A stretch of 64,000 bases of DNA from Petrolisthes cinctipes (Eukaryota; Arthropoda; Malacostraca; Decapoda; Porcellanidae). Each line of letters begins with the position of its first letter. Position 1 is the stretch's first letter. The stretch spans positions 1,810,501 through 1,874,500 of the forward strand of contig JAWQEG010000003.1 of NCBI GenBank assembly GCA_033782935.1, in the 5' to 3' direction. This document shows, in pieces, positions 53,161-61,900 of this stretch. A program made the position numbers and the translations under genes. Below the pieces are notes generated by a model, which saw nothing but the letters and a program-made list of their open reading frames with translations, was not told the origin of the DNA and ran no database searches.

Positions 53161-53929
53161 GGCCGTATGTTGTGTTTTTCTCTGCACATGGCGCGAACAC
53201 GTGTGCGTGTTTGCCCCTTGTGTGGGGATTTTCCCCGTGTGTGTGTTGATTGGTGTGTGCGCTCACGCTGTGACTGTCTTCCTCCGTGTGCGGTGAGTAC
53301 TTGTTTGGGTTTTTTCTCCTGGGGTTTTTTAGCCCTGTGGAGAGTTAGGTTTTTTATTTGCACGTGTCCCTTCTACTCTGTGTCTTGGGGCCTCTGCACC
53401 TTTTTGGTGTTTTTCCTTGTCAGCTCTTTTAGTGTCTTAGGTTATTATTCTGATAATGTTGCCTGCACTTCTGTAGCTGCCTTACCAAGCAACGTTTTAC
53501 TCACTACACCTGCTTAACTTCTTGCTACTACTGTACTGTTCTTGTCTGCGTTGTAGCATTCTTCTTCGTGCAGTACTGTTTTTTCAACATTCAGTACCTT
53601 CTCTTTTCTCTCAATTCAGTACAGTTTTTATAGTTTTTAACATTATGCGGTAGGGTAGTAAGACTTTCTATCTTTCTTCTTACATAACTCTTACTTTGTG
53701 CTTGCCCTTATTGGGGGTAAGAGAAGCTTATTACTTTCTGGTAGAGTAACAAGTTCCTCCTTTTAAACCCTCTCCCTCCTTGGGTTTCCTAGGGTCTACT
53801 CTCGGCTTTTGGGGACCGTGTTTGCGGGGTTTTTCCCCAGCAGTGTGGGGGTGAGTATGTGTGGGTTAGTGTTTTGCCTTGGGAGTTAGTGTTTTCCTCC
53901 CTCGGGGTGTTTTGTGTTTTTCCATGTGT

Positions 53930-54095
53930 GTACACGTGGGTTCACGTGTTAACCCCCTTTTTTCTCCCGCAGTCCACTCGTGCCTTGTGTGCTTCTTCTG
54001 GCTGCACCGTGAGGTTGTTCCTCGACGTGCATCACCACTGTTCACCCCGCACATGCTTCTGCACTCCCAGGAGTACGTTCCTGCTACGTGCCTCT
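53930..54095 (+). pseudogene. Decayed Cys/His module, copy 2, with upstream repeat
   Basis: The stretch CACGTGTTAACCCC then TTTTTTCTCCCGCAGTC at about 53943 repeats one at 53044. About 50 bp further on, one frame reads HHHCSPRTCFC, and another continues QEYVPATCLS, matching the CSPHAPCF and GYDPLAC parts of the copy at 57247-57318. A frameshift separates the two parts. The order of upstream repeat then module is the same as in copy 1, so a larger block was duplicated. Confidence 0.5.
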
Positions 54096-54580
54096 CGAGG
54101 TCACAGAGGATCTAACTCCTAGCACTCCGCCGAGTCCCCATCGCCTTCCCTGGATGGTTCTGTGCCTCCCTTCCATGGTTTCCCACCATTCCCGGAAGCG
54201 AGCCAGACCACCACGCTGGCCCCCCTGGCTACCTGACCGGTACCAGGACCCAGCAGGGAAGCTGCTTCGTCTCCCCCATAGGCGAGCTCCTCGAGCCGCT
54301 CTCGGGGGTGCAAGCACGAGTCCAGGAGGAGGTCTCGCCCTCAGGTCCACAGGGTTTCGGGTCCCTAGCACCCCGAGAGGCCTCCTCTCCTTCCTTTAGT
54401 CGGCTCTGATAACCCCCCCGAGGTTTCCACCTCAGCAGGAGGGGGTCAGACCGTCGGGCTGCACCCCTGGTCACCTCCCAGGTACCAGGGCCCAGCAAGG
54501 AAAGGCTCCTTCTCCCACGCGGACGCGCTCAAAGAGCCGCTCCCGAGGGAGCAAGCGTAGCACCAAATGCAGGTCCTCCT
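54088..54580 (+). pseudogene. Possible gag-like remnant, Arg/Ser/Pro-rich
   Basis: One frame is open over 54088-54399 (103 codons); it is rich in Pro, Arg and Ser, with no recognisable domain, and other frames give Arg-Ser runs. It follows the second Cys/His module directly, as a gag-like protein might. The region is GC-rich and several frames are open by composition alone, so it may be noncoding. Confidence 0.3.
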
Positions 54581-54587
54581 CAGCTAA

Positions 54588-55256
54588 GGACCCGGTGGGG
54601 TACCGACTGACGAACCTGCAGGTCCCTGCCAACTAGGCTCCGACCACAGCCTAGGGACCTACCCATGCACAACCTAGTACCAAAGAGCAGGTCCCTCTCA
54701 GCCAAGGACCCGGTAGGGTACTAACTGACAAACCTGCTAGGACCTGGCCAGCTAGGGGGCTACCCAGGCACAACCTAGTGCCAAGAACAGGACCTTTTCA
54801 GCCCAGGACCCGGTGGGGGTACTAACGGGCAAGCCTGCTAGGACCTAACCAGCTAGGCTCCTACTACAGCCTAGGGTGCTACCCATGCACGACCTAGTGC
54901 CAACAGCAGGACCCACTCAGCCAAGGACCCGGTTGGGTCCCGACTGATAAACCTGTTAAGACCTGGCCAGCTAGGGTTCTACCCATGCACATCCTAGGGC
55001 CAAGAGCAGGACCCGCTCAGCCAAGGACCCGGTAGGGTACTGACTGACAAGCCTGCGAGGACCTGGCCAGCCAGTCTCCTCCACTATCTAGGTGCTGCCT
55101 ATGCACAACCTAGCACCAATAGCAGGACCCGCTCAACCAACAACCCGGGAGGGTACTGACTGAGAGGCCTGCTGGGACCTAGCCAGCTAGGCTTCGACCA
55201 CAGCCAAGGTTCTACCTGTGCACAACCTAGGGGCTACCTCGGGCTCAGCCAAGGCG
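54588..55256 (+). repeat. Minisatellite with alternating 118- and 100-bp units
   Basis: Units are marked by GGACCCGGT at 54588, 54706, 54806, 54925 and 55025, and CAACCCGGG at 55141. Spacings run 118, 100, 119, 100, 116. Long units carry an extra 16-19 bp like CTCCGACCACAGCCTAGGG that short units lack. Each unit also has a CTGAC box, AGCTAGG, CATGCACAACCTAG and AGCAGGACC. Stops occur in every frame I tried, so the array is not a protein repeat. Confidence 0.9.
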
Positions 55257-55322
55257 CTACCTATGCACAACCTAGGGCGCTACCCGGGGCTCAACCTAGT
55301 GCGACATGGTCCTCAGCCTAGG

Positions 55323-55391
55323 GGCTACCTGGACCTGAACCTAGTGGCTACCTGGACCTGAACCTAGTGGCTAGCTGGACCTGAACCTGGG
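55323..55391 (+). repeat. 23-bp tandem repeat, three units
   Basis: Units GGCTACCTGGACCTGAACC plus TAGT start at 55323, 55346 and 55369; the third has TAGCTGG and ends GGGGT. The sequence is related to the CTACC and CCTAG words of the longer minisatellite just upstream, and probably arose from it. Confidence 0.85.
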
Positions 55392-55439
55392 GTCCCAGCC
55401 TAGAGGGTACCTGGGACTCAGCCTACGGCAGCTAGTTCA

Positions 55440-56235
55440 TGAGAGTTTATAACACACGGCCTCTTTGCCGCGTGAGGGAAATAGGAGAGCGAATGCGATA
55501 ACGTTTCAAAACGTTCTCAGAACTGTTACAACACTCAAACTCGGAGGTTTTTCCAGTCACTGGCCTCCCTGACAGTGACGTTTTTACGTCCCTCTTTTCC
55601 CGTAATGATTCGCAGGTGGTCACCAGGGTTCTCCGAAACGTGAATCATTCTTTACCAAGAACGAGACACCCTACCCTGTGCTGACGTAGGTTTTCAATGG
55701 AGGTATGTCTTCCAGCGGTGGGGCAACTGTTGGTCCCCCATAATTTCCCACAGGTAACTGCTTGACCCACCAGTCTTCTGTTCTGCTTGGCTGGAAGGTT
55801 TTCAAAGTAGTTCCCTCACCTCACGGTGGTCCTTACCAAATTCAAACAAACCATTGATAAACTATACGGCTCCGGTTGTTGCCTACCGTCCTACCAAGCT
55901 GCACATGTCACTCTTGGTGTCATGTCCAAGCTCTCAAGGATGATATTACAGCTACCCTAGTCCTCGCCTCGGATCACCTGTTTTGTACCCCCATAACAGG
56001 GAGACATGGAGCAGCAAGATTTGTGTCTTGTACACCATACTCACTCAATGGGGGCTTCTTAACTACGTCCTTAACCTTTCATCGCACGCATTCCACTTAG
56101 GGGATGGGGCGAGGGGATATTGGGGCTTCGGCTTTCCCTGGTCGATGCCTTGTATTAGTGCTCAGGACGGTCCTGGCGTTACACTCTCGACACTGTCCCA
56201 GACAGCCTCGTGAGATTTAAGGTTCGCCTCATTCC
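55440..56235 (+). other. Unassigned interior of the DIRS-like element
   Basis: About 800 bp with no convincing gene. Short open stretches exist on the plus strand (55876-56100 and 55983-56213), but I see no reverse transcriptase, RNase H or methyltransferase motif in them. The position between gag-like remnants and the recombinase is where those enzymes would be expected, so this may be heavily decayed or replaced sequence. Confidence 0.5.
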
Positions 56236-56238
56236 CTA

Positions 56239-56592
56239 GTGGGGGAGCCGGCCAATTATGTGCCACCCCACAGCCCCACTATTGCAACGGTACCCGTTCC
56301 TGAACCCGCCCTTCTCACCTTCCCTGCCGCGTCGCCGGTAGGGGACTCGAGTCCACCTGGGGATTTTGGAGCCGTTCCCGTTCCCCCAATCTCTCTGGGT
56401 CTCGAGTCCCCGGGGGGCACCCTGGCGGAGGAGCTGGCTGCCTCTCCTCCCCCTTTCCCGTCGCCTCATCCTGTGGACGACGGGTACCTTCCCTACTCTT
56501 GGGCCTTTCTTCCTTCGTCCTGGACTCACTCTTCAGAGGAGGTCAGACGGTTGCGTAGTCTCCCGATCCTTCTCAACCAGAGGTTTGGGTGA
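56239..56592 (+). pseudogene. Proline-rich gag-like ORF remnant
   Basis: An open frame of 117 codons beginning at ATG 56239, rich in Pro, Ser and Glu/Asp. Recognisable words are VPVPEPALL, SPPGDFG, PISLGLESPGG and a more acidic SSEEVRRLRSLP end. A second VPEPAL block occurs about 400 bp downstream, starting near ATG 56674, which suggests internal duplication. Low-complexity Pro-rich N-terminal regions are common in gag-like proteins of retroelements, but there is no diagnostic domain, so this is a contextual guess. GC-rich composition alone can keep such frames open. Confidence 0.35.
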
Positions 56593-56995
56593 GGAGGCAC
56601 GACGGGCTAGTGAAGCGGGAAGCGGACGAACTTTTTGGTTTGTCCGTAGGCCACGCGCCCTTCCCCACCTACCATGGTGGAGGCGGCGGGACCCGTTCCT
56701 GAACCTGCTCTATCCGAGTCCCCGCGGGGGAGCGGGTACGGGATCTGGGGGGGGGGGCGGGACATCCACCACATCCTTCAAGACGATGTATCTGTTCCAC
56801 TCGCTCTCCCTCACCCCCTGTGTTGCAATGGGGACTCCGCCCACCTTACCACAGGGTCCCCGTGGGAGACAGAAATGGGGGAGGGTACGCCCGAAGGGAA
56901 AAGGTCGGACGACTTACCTTCTGTCACCAGACATCCCTTACGTCATCTCCATTCTGTACAGTCTCATGTTTGGAACATCTTGGTGTTTCTTTTCT

Positions 56996-57230
56996 CCTCT
57001 CGGGATATTTTACCCGAACCTAGGCCATAGCCTAGGTTCGGAGGACCCTAACAACAAAAATGGGGGGGGGGTCCTCGACCCCCTGGCCCATCCCCTCGAG
57101 GGTGTTTTTAAAGACTTACGACTTGTAACACTTTCTGGTTTTAACCGAAAGTTGTCCGTATATAATGATAATAAATTATATGCGTAACAACCCTTCCACA
57201 GCAGCTACCACCCTAGCTTTGGGAAATCGT
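56996..57230 (+). repeat. 3' module of the DIRS-like element, copy 1
   Basis: It begins CCTCTCGGGATATTTTACCC, continues GGCCATAGCCTAGGTTCGGAGGACC, then a G run, CCCCTCGAGGGTG, AAAGACTTACGACTTGTAAC, and AACAACCCTTCCACAGCAGC. The same order is found from 57896. Copy 1 lies upstream of the recombinase, so a 3' segment of the element seems to have been duplicated into the interior. Confidence 0.7.
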
Positions 57231-57450
57231 TTTACGATGGTCGGCCACCTCCACTGTTCGCCTCACGCACCCTGCTTCACGCCCAAGGGTTACGACCCTT
57301 TGGCGTGCGGTGTGTGCCGCCCCGGGGCTGAGCTGTGTCGGGAGACACCCGCCTCTGCCCGCACCCAAAACTCCACCGCCCTGGCCTCCTTTCGTAACAC
57401 GGGGACTAGGGCCTGGAGAATGGCGGGCCCAGACTCCCTCCTGGCCCTTC
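57165..57450 (+). pseudogene. Cys/His-module ORF, best preserved copy
   Basis: The frame from ATG 57165 gives HLHCSPHAPCFTPKGYDPLACGVC followed by RPGAELC (core 57247-57318). Cys and His spacing (C-x2-H-x2-C, then C-x2-C after a YDP) suggests a small zinc-binding fold, as found in gag-like proteins of some retroelements; I do not know the precise family. The frame stays open to 57608, but past about 57430 it overlaps the recombinase, which is read in another frame. Two worse copies lie at 53088 and 53930-54095. Confidence 0.45.
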
Positions 57451-57921
57451 ACCGCGTCCTTTTCCTACCTGACCTTCGAGGGGGTTCCTCTGGAGGTTTG
57501 TCACCTCCTCCAGAAAGCTCTCTTCCTGCTCGCCTTAGCTACAGGGTACAGGGCCTCTCAGTTGGCAGCCCTTACCCGTCACACAGCCTTTTCATCTGTA
57601 AGCCCTAACCTTACTTCTTTAACTATCCCCCCCTCTCCCGCTTTCCCGGCTAAGAACGAGCAGGCTGACGACAGGATTGGCCCTCTCGCAGTACCCTCGT
57701 TCCTGAGGGCTGGAAGTTTCCATCCCCTCTGGCCAGTCCACGCGTTTCTACATACGTGGAGGCGACGAGAGGGGCTTCTCCGGACCACCTCTTCTACAAC
57801 TCTAGGTCCGGTAACCCACTTTTCCCTAGGTCAATCGGATGGGCGACTGGATATATATATTAAACACAGGATTACTGCATCCTTGTGTCCTCCTTCATCC
57901 TCTCGGGATCGCATGACCTAA
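57430..57921 (+). pseudogene. Truncated tyrosine recombinase (DIRS-type integrase)
   Basis: Tyrosine recombinases integrate the circular DNA copy of DIRS elements, which use them in place of a DDE integrase. The frame shows LLQKALFLLALATGYRASQLAALTR, the classic first box; the catalytic Arg of YRASQL is the codon at 57550-57552. Further on, FHPLWPVHAFLHTW fits the CPV(R/H)A block and DIYIKHRITAS the segment before the second box. The frame then ends at TAA 57919-57921 after SSSRDRMT. The His-x-x-Arg box and the nucleophilic Tyr are missing, so the enzyme cannot work. The open frame extends upstream to 57310, but that part does not look like recombinase. Most of the N-terminal DNA-binding domain is absent too. 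Confidence 0.7.
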
Positions 57922-58175
57922 GCCGGGGCCATAGCCCTAGCTCAGAGGACTTTAATAACAAAGGGGTGGGGGGTGGGGGGGGGCACCCCCTCTCCTGTAC
58001 CTGACCCCTCGAGTCTGCCTATATAGACTTTAGTTGGTTAACAATTCTGGTCTATAACAGAATAGTCTACGGTATATATATTTTATTATAAGCTATTACA
58101 ACACTTCCACCACAGCTAGCCCCCTAGCCATTGTTGGAAGTTGCTTTAGCTTCAGCCTCACCTTAGCTCGGTTAC
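57896..58175 (+). repeat. 3' module, copy 2, spanning the end of the recombinase frame
   Basis: It begins CCTCTCGGGATCGCATGACC and continues GGCCATAGCCCTAGCTCAGAGGAC, a G-rich run, CCCCTCGAGTCTGCC, TATAGACTTTAG, CTGGTCTATAACAGAATAG and CTTCCACCACAGCTAGC. It overlaps the last codons of the recombinase frame, so the missing recombinase C-terminus may have been lost where this module joins. Confidence 0.75.
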
Positions 58176-58224
58176 CTGTTATGATGGGGGGGGGGTTCAG
58201 GGTCACGGCTAGGGTCACCCCTCC

Positions 58225-58440
58225 CCCTCCTCTCCTAGACCCGACCCCTCGAGTCTGCCTTTAAAGAAGACCCGAACCCTCGAGTCTGCCTATAAAGACT
58301 TTATGTGTAACAATTCTGGTCTATAACAGAATGGTCTACGGGTATATGGGATAAGCTACTACACCCCCACCACGGCTACTCACCTAGCCAGTGTTGGGAG
58401 GTGCATTAGCTTCTGCCTCACCGGGCTCGGTTACCTTTCC
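58225..58440 (+). repeat. 3' module, copy 3
   Basis: Close to copy 2: CCCCTCGAGTCTGCC (repeated twice here), TATAAAGACTTTA, CTGGTCTATAACAGAATGG, CCCCACCACGGCTAC, then GCATTAGCTTCTGCCTCACC and CTCGGTTACCT, matching TTAGCTTCAGCCTCACC and CTCGGTTACCT of copy 2. The offset from copy 2 is about 260 bp. Confidence 0.8.
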
Positions 58441-58515
58441 TGCCCTCCGCTCTCAACCACTCTTAACTAGCACGTGATTGCCTCCACCTCACCTCCCACC
58501 TACCGCATCGCATGC

Positions 58516-58618
58516 ATAGCAATCCAGCTGTGCTGGTTTCACTATACCAATAATAGTGCATTTGTCGCGGCCTCTGGCCGCTTAAATTGTATTTATTGGT
58601 TGTGAAACCAGCACAGCT
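58516..58618 (-). other. Internal complementary region (ICR) of the DIRS-like element
   Basis: 58516-58551 is the exact complement of the left end (51730-51765). 58552-58618 is the exact complement of the right end (58866-58932). The two are fused with no extra base, so the region equals the inverted junction of the element's own ends. In DIRS1 such a region is thought to serve as template for completing the ends and forming the circular intermediate. It places the borders of this element at 51730 and 58932. A GCGGCC-TCT-GGCCGC hairpin lies at 58567-58581. Confidence 0.93.
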
Positions 58619-58671
58619 TTGACTGTCCGACCCACCTCCCCACGCGGCAGGCATTCACTTCTTTCTCATTG

Positions 58672-58882
58672 GAGTGATCGAGCGGTATTCAGCGGAGGAG
58701 GGGCTTAATACCTCACCACGCCACCACCAGGTGGCTCCACTATCAGTACAGCGCCAGATTTGAATTTTATTTACTTCTGATGAACGTCACGGAATTGACC
58801 CTTCCAACCCAGATTATGCCTATACGGGGCCTGGGCTTGAGAAGGGGCGTATTCTATAGCAATCCAGCTGTGCTGGTTTCAC
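58672..58882 (-). repeat. Right inverted terminal repeat (211 bp)
   Basis: It begins GAGTGATCGAGCGG and ends CCAGCTGTGCTGGTTTCAC. It is the reverse complement of 51739-51949 with one difference. The near identity points to a recent insertion. Confidence 0.95.
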
Positions 58883-58932
58883 AACCAATAAATACAATTT
58901 AAGCGGCCAGAGGCCGCGACAAATGCACTATT
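58883..58932 (+). other. Right terminal extension (50 bp) with hairpin
   Basis: The sequence beyond the inverted repeat, AACCAATAAATACAATTT through GCACTATT, has no counterpart at the left end but is copied in complement in the internal region. It contains the perfect hairpin GCGGCC-AGA-GGCCGC (58903-58917). DIRS1 likewise has a right repeat longer than the left. Confidence 0.88.
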
Positions 58933-61900
58933 TTGGGGTCCCAGAATCGAACTGTACATGCCTACTCCGTGTTAGAGTATTTTCAAAATACAGGCCCAAA
59001 ACATACTGAAAATCGATCTTTTAGGTGCCCAAAAGTCGATATGTGCATGCATCATCTGTACCCGTTTATATCCCAAATTAAACCTCAAAACACCCGAAAA
59101 TTCGATATTTTTGGGTCCCAGAAGCGATCTGTACATGCCTACTCAGTGCTAGAGTATTTTCAAAATACAGGCCCAAAACAAGCTGAAAATCGATATTTTA
59201 GGTGACCAAAGTCAATATGTGTATGCATCTTCTGCACCCGTTTATATCCCAAATTCAACCTCAAAACACCCGAAAATCCGATGTTTTTGGGTCCCAGAAG
59301 CGATCTGTACATGCCTACTCAGTGCTAAAATTTTTTCAAAATAAAGGCTCAAAACATTCTAAAAATCTATATTTTAAGTGTCCAAAATCGATATGTGCAT
59401 GCATCATCTGTACCAGTTTATATCTAAAATTCAGGCTCAAAGCACCCGAAAATTCGATATTTTGGGGTCCCAGAAGCGATCTGTACATGCCTTCTCAGGG
59501 CTAGAATATTTTCAAAATATAGGCCCAAAAACATGCTAAAAATCGATATGTTAGGTGCCCAAAGTCGATATCTCAAATTCAGACCCAAAACACCCAAAAA
59601 TTCGATATTTTGGGGTCCCAGAAGCGATCTGTACATGCCTACTCCTAGTTAGAGTATTTTCAATATACAGGCCCAAAACATACTGAAAATCGATCTTTTA
59701 GGTGCCCAAAAGTCGATATGTGGATGCATCTTCTGTACCCGTTTATATCTCAAATTCAGGCTCAAAACACCCGAAAATTCGATATTTTGGGGTCCCAGAA
59801 GCGATCTGTACTTGCCTACTCCGTGTTAGAGTATTTTCAAAATACAGGCCCAAAACAAGCTGAAAATCGATATTTTAGGTGACCAAAGTCAATATGTGTA
59901 TGCATCTTCTGCACCCGTTTATATCCCAAATTCAACCTCAAAACACCCGAAAATGCGATATTTTTGGGTCCCAGAAGCGATCTGTACATGCCTACTCAGT
60001 GCTAGAATTTTTTCAAAATATAGGCTCAAAACATTCTAAAAATCGATATTTTAAGTGTCCAAAGTCGATATGAGAATGCATCATCTGTACCCGTTTATAT
60101 CTCAAATTCTGGCTCAAAACACCCGAAAATTCGATATTTTGGGGTCCCAAAAGCTATCTGTACATGCCTACTCAGTGCTAGAATATTTTCAAAATATAGG
60201 CCCAAAAACATGCTAAAAATCGATATTTTAGGTGCCCAAAGTCGATATCTCAAATTCAGACCCAAAACACCCAAAAAATCGATATTTTGGGGTCCCAGAA
60301 GCGATCTGTACATGCCTACTCCTAGTTAGAGTATTTTCAATATACAGGCCCAAAACATACTGAAAATCGATTTTTTAGGTGACCAAAGTCAATATGTGTA
60401 TGCATCTTCTGCACCCGTTTATATCCCAAATTCAACCTCAAAACACCCGAAAGTCAGATGTTTTTGGGTCCCAGAAGCGATCTGTACATGCCTACTCAGT
60501 GCTAGAATGTTTTCAAAATATAGGCTCAAAACATTCTAAAAATCGATATTTTAAGTGTCCAAAGTCGATATGTGCATGCATCATCTGTACCCGTTTATAT
60601 CTCAAATTCAGGCTCAAAACACCCAAAAATTCGATATTTTGGGGTCCCAGAAGTGATCTGTACATGCCTACTCAGTGCTAGAATATTTTCAAAACATAGG
60701 CCCAAAAACATGCTAAACATCGATATGTTAGGTGCCCAAAGTCGATATCTCAAATTCAGACCCAAAACACCCAAAAATTCGATATTTTGGGGTCCCAGAA
60801 GCGATCTGTACATGCCTAGTCCTAGTTAGAGTATTTTCAATATACAGGCCCAAAACATACTGAAAATCGATCTTTTAGGTGCCCAAAAGTCGTTATGTGG
60901 ATGCATTTTCTGTACCCGTTTATATCTCAAATTCAGGCTCAAAACACCCGAAATTTCGATATTTTGGGGTCCCAGAAGCGATCTGTACTTGCCTACTCCG
61001 TGTTAGAGTATTTTCAAAATACAGGCACAAACAAGCTGAAAATCGATATTTTAGGTGACAAAAGTCAATATGTGTATGCATCTTCTGCACCCGTTTATAT
61101 CCCAAATTCAACCTCAAAACACCCGAAAATCCGATGTTTTTGGGTCCCAGAAGCGATCTGTACATGCCTACTCAGTGCTAGAATGTTTTCAAAATATAGG
61201 CTCAAAACATTCTAAAATCGATTTTTTAAGTGTGCAAAGTCGATATGTGCATGCATCATCTGTACCCGTTTATATCTAAAATTCAGGCTTAAAACACCCG
61301 AAAATTCGATATTTTGGGGTCCCAGAAGCGATCTGTACATGCCTACTCAATGCTAGAATGTTTTCAAAATATAGGCTCAAAACATGCTAAAAATCGATAT
61401 TTTAAGTGTCCAAAGTCGATATGTGCATGCATTATCTGAACCCGTTTATATCTCAAATTCAGGCTCAAAACACCCGAAAATTAATTCGATATTTTGGGGT
61501 CCCAGAAGTGATCTGTACATGCCTACTTAGTGCAAGAATATTTTCAAAATATTGGCCCAAAACATGCTAAAAATCGATATTTTAGGTGCCCTAAGTCGAT
61601 ATCTCAAATTCAGGCCCAAAACACCTGAAAATTCGATATTTTGGGGTCCCAGAAGCGAACTGTACATGCCTACTCCGTGTTAGAGTATTTTCAAAATACA
61701 GGCCCAAAACATACTGAAAATCGATCTTTTAGGTGCCCAAAAGTCAATATGTCCATGCATCATCTGTACCCGTTTATATCACAAATTCAACCTCAAAACA
61801 CCCGAAAATACGATATTTTTGGGTCCCAGAAGCGATCTGTACATGCCTACTCAGTGCTAGAATTTTTTCAAAATATAGGCTCAAAACATTCTAAAAATAG

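Larger units (their letters stand above)
51950..53850 (+). other. Non-coding leader region of the DIRS-like element
   Basis: T- and G-run-rich sequence with frequent stops and no ORF that I recognise on either strand. It contains partial direct repeats and a dense set of CACGTG hexamers (52011, 52288, 52308, 52627, 52648, 52669, 53044, 53198). A run of 13 G lies near 52909-52921. The position just inside the left repeat fits a promoter or leader, but no transcription start can be pointed out. A decayed Cys/His module lies inside it at about 53088-53160. Confidence 0.6.
51730..58932 (+). mobile_element. DIRS-type tyrosine-recombinase retroelement, defective interior
   Basis: This 7,203-bp insertion interrupts the satellite word GATATT^TTGGGG with no loss of satellite bases. 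It has 211-bp inverted terminal repeats (51739-51949 and 58672-58882), a 9-bp left tip, a 50-bp right extension, and at 58516-58618 an internal complementary region that is the inverted junction of right end plus left end. That arrangement is the hallmark of DIRS1-like elements. A truncated tyrosine recombinase lies on the plus strand upstream of the internal region, as expected. I cannot find a reverse transcriptase, RNase H or methyltransferase. The interior is far more GC-rich than the satellite and full of internal repeats. Confidence 0.88.

Noticed and set aside
52123..54498. Open frames on both strands in the left half of the DIRS-like element (such as 52733-53113 minus and 54084-54371 minus)
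   Set aside because: They overlap each other in several frames, have low-complexity Arg/Gly/Pro content driven by composition, and show no recognisable domain.
55876..56213. A possible reverse transcriptase Asp-Asp signature (KDDITATLVLAS)
   Set aside because: None of the other reverse transcriptase motifs precede or follow it, and the residue before Asp-Asp does not fit. I do not call a reverse transcriptase here.
56366..57187. A 273-codon open frame on the plus strand
   Set aside because: Overlaps the proline-rich frame at 56239-56592 in another frame, has no domain I recognise, and runs through duplicated noncoding 3' sequence near its end. Probably open by composition.
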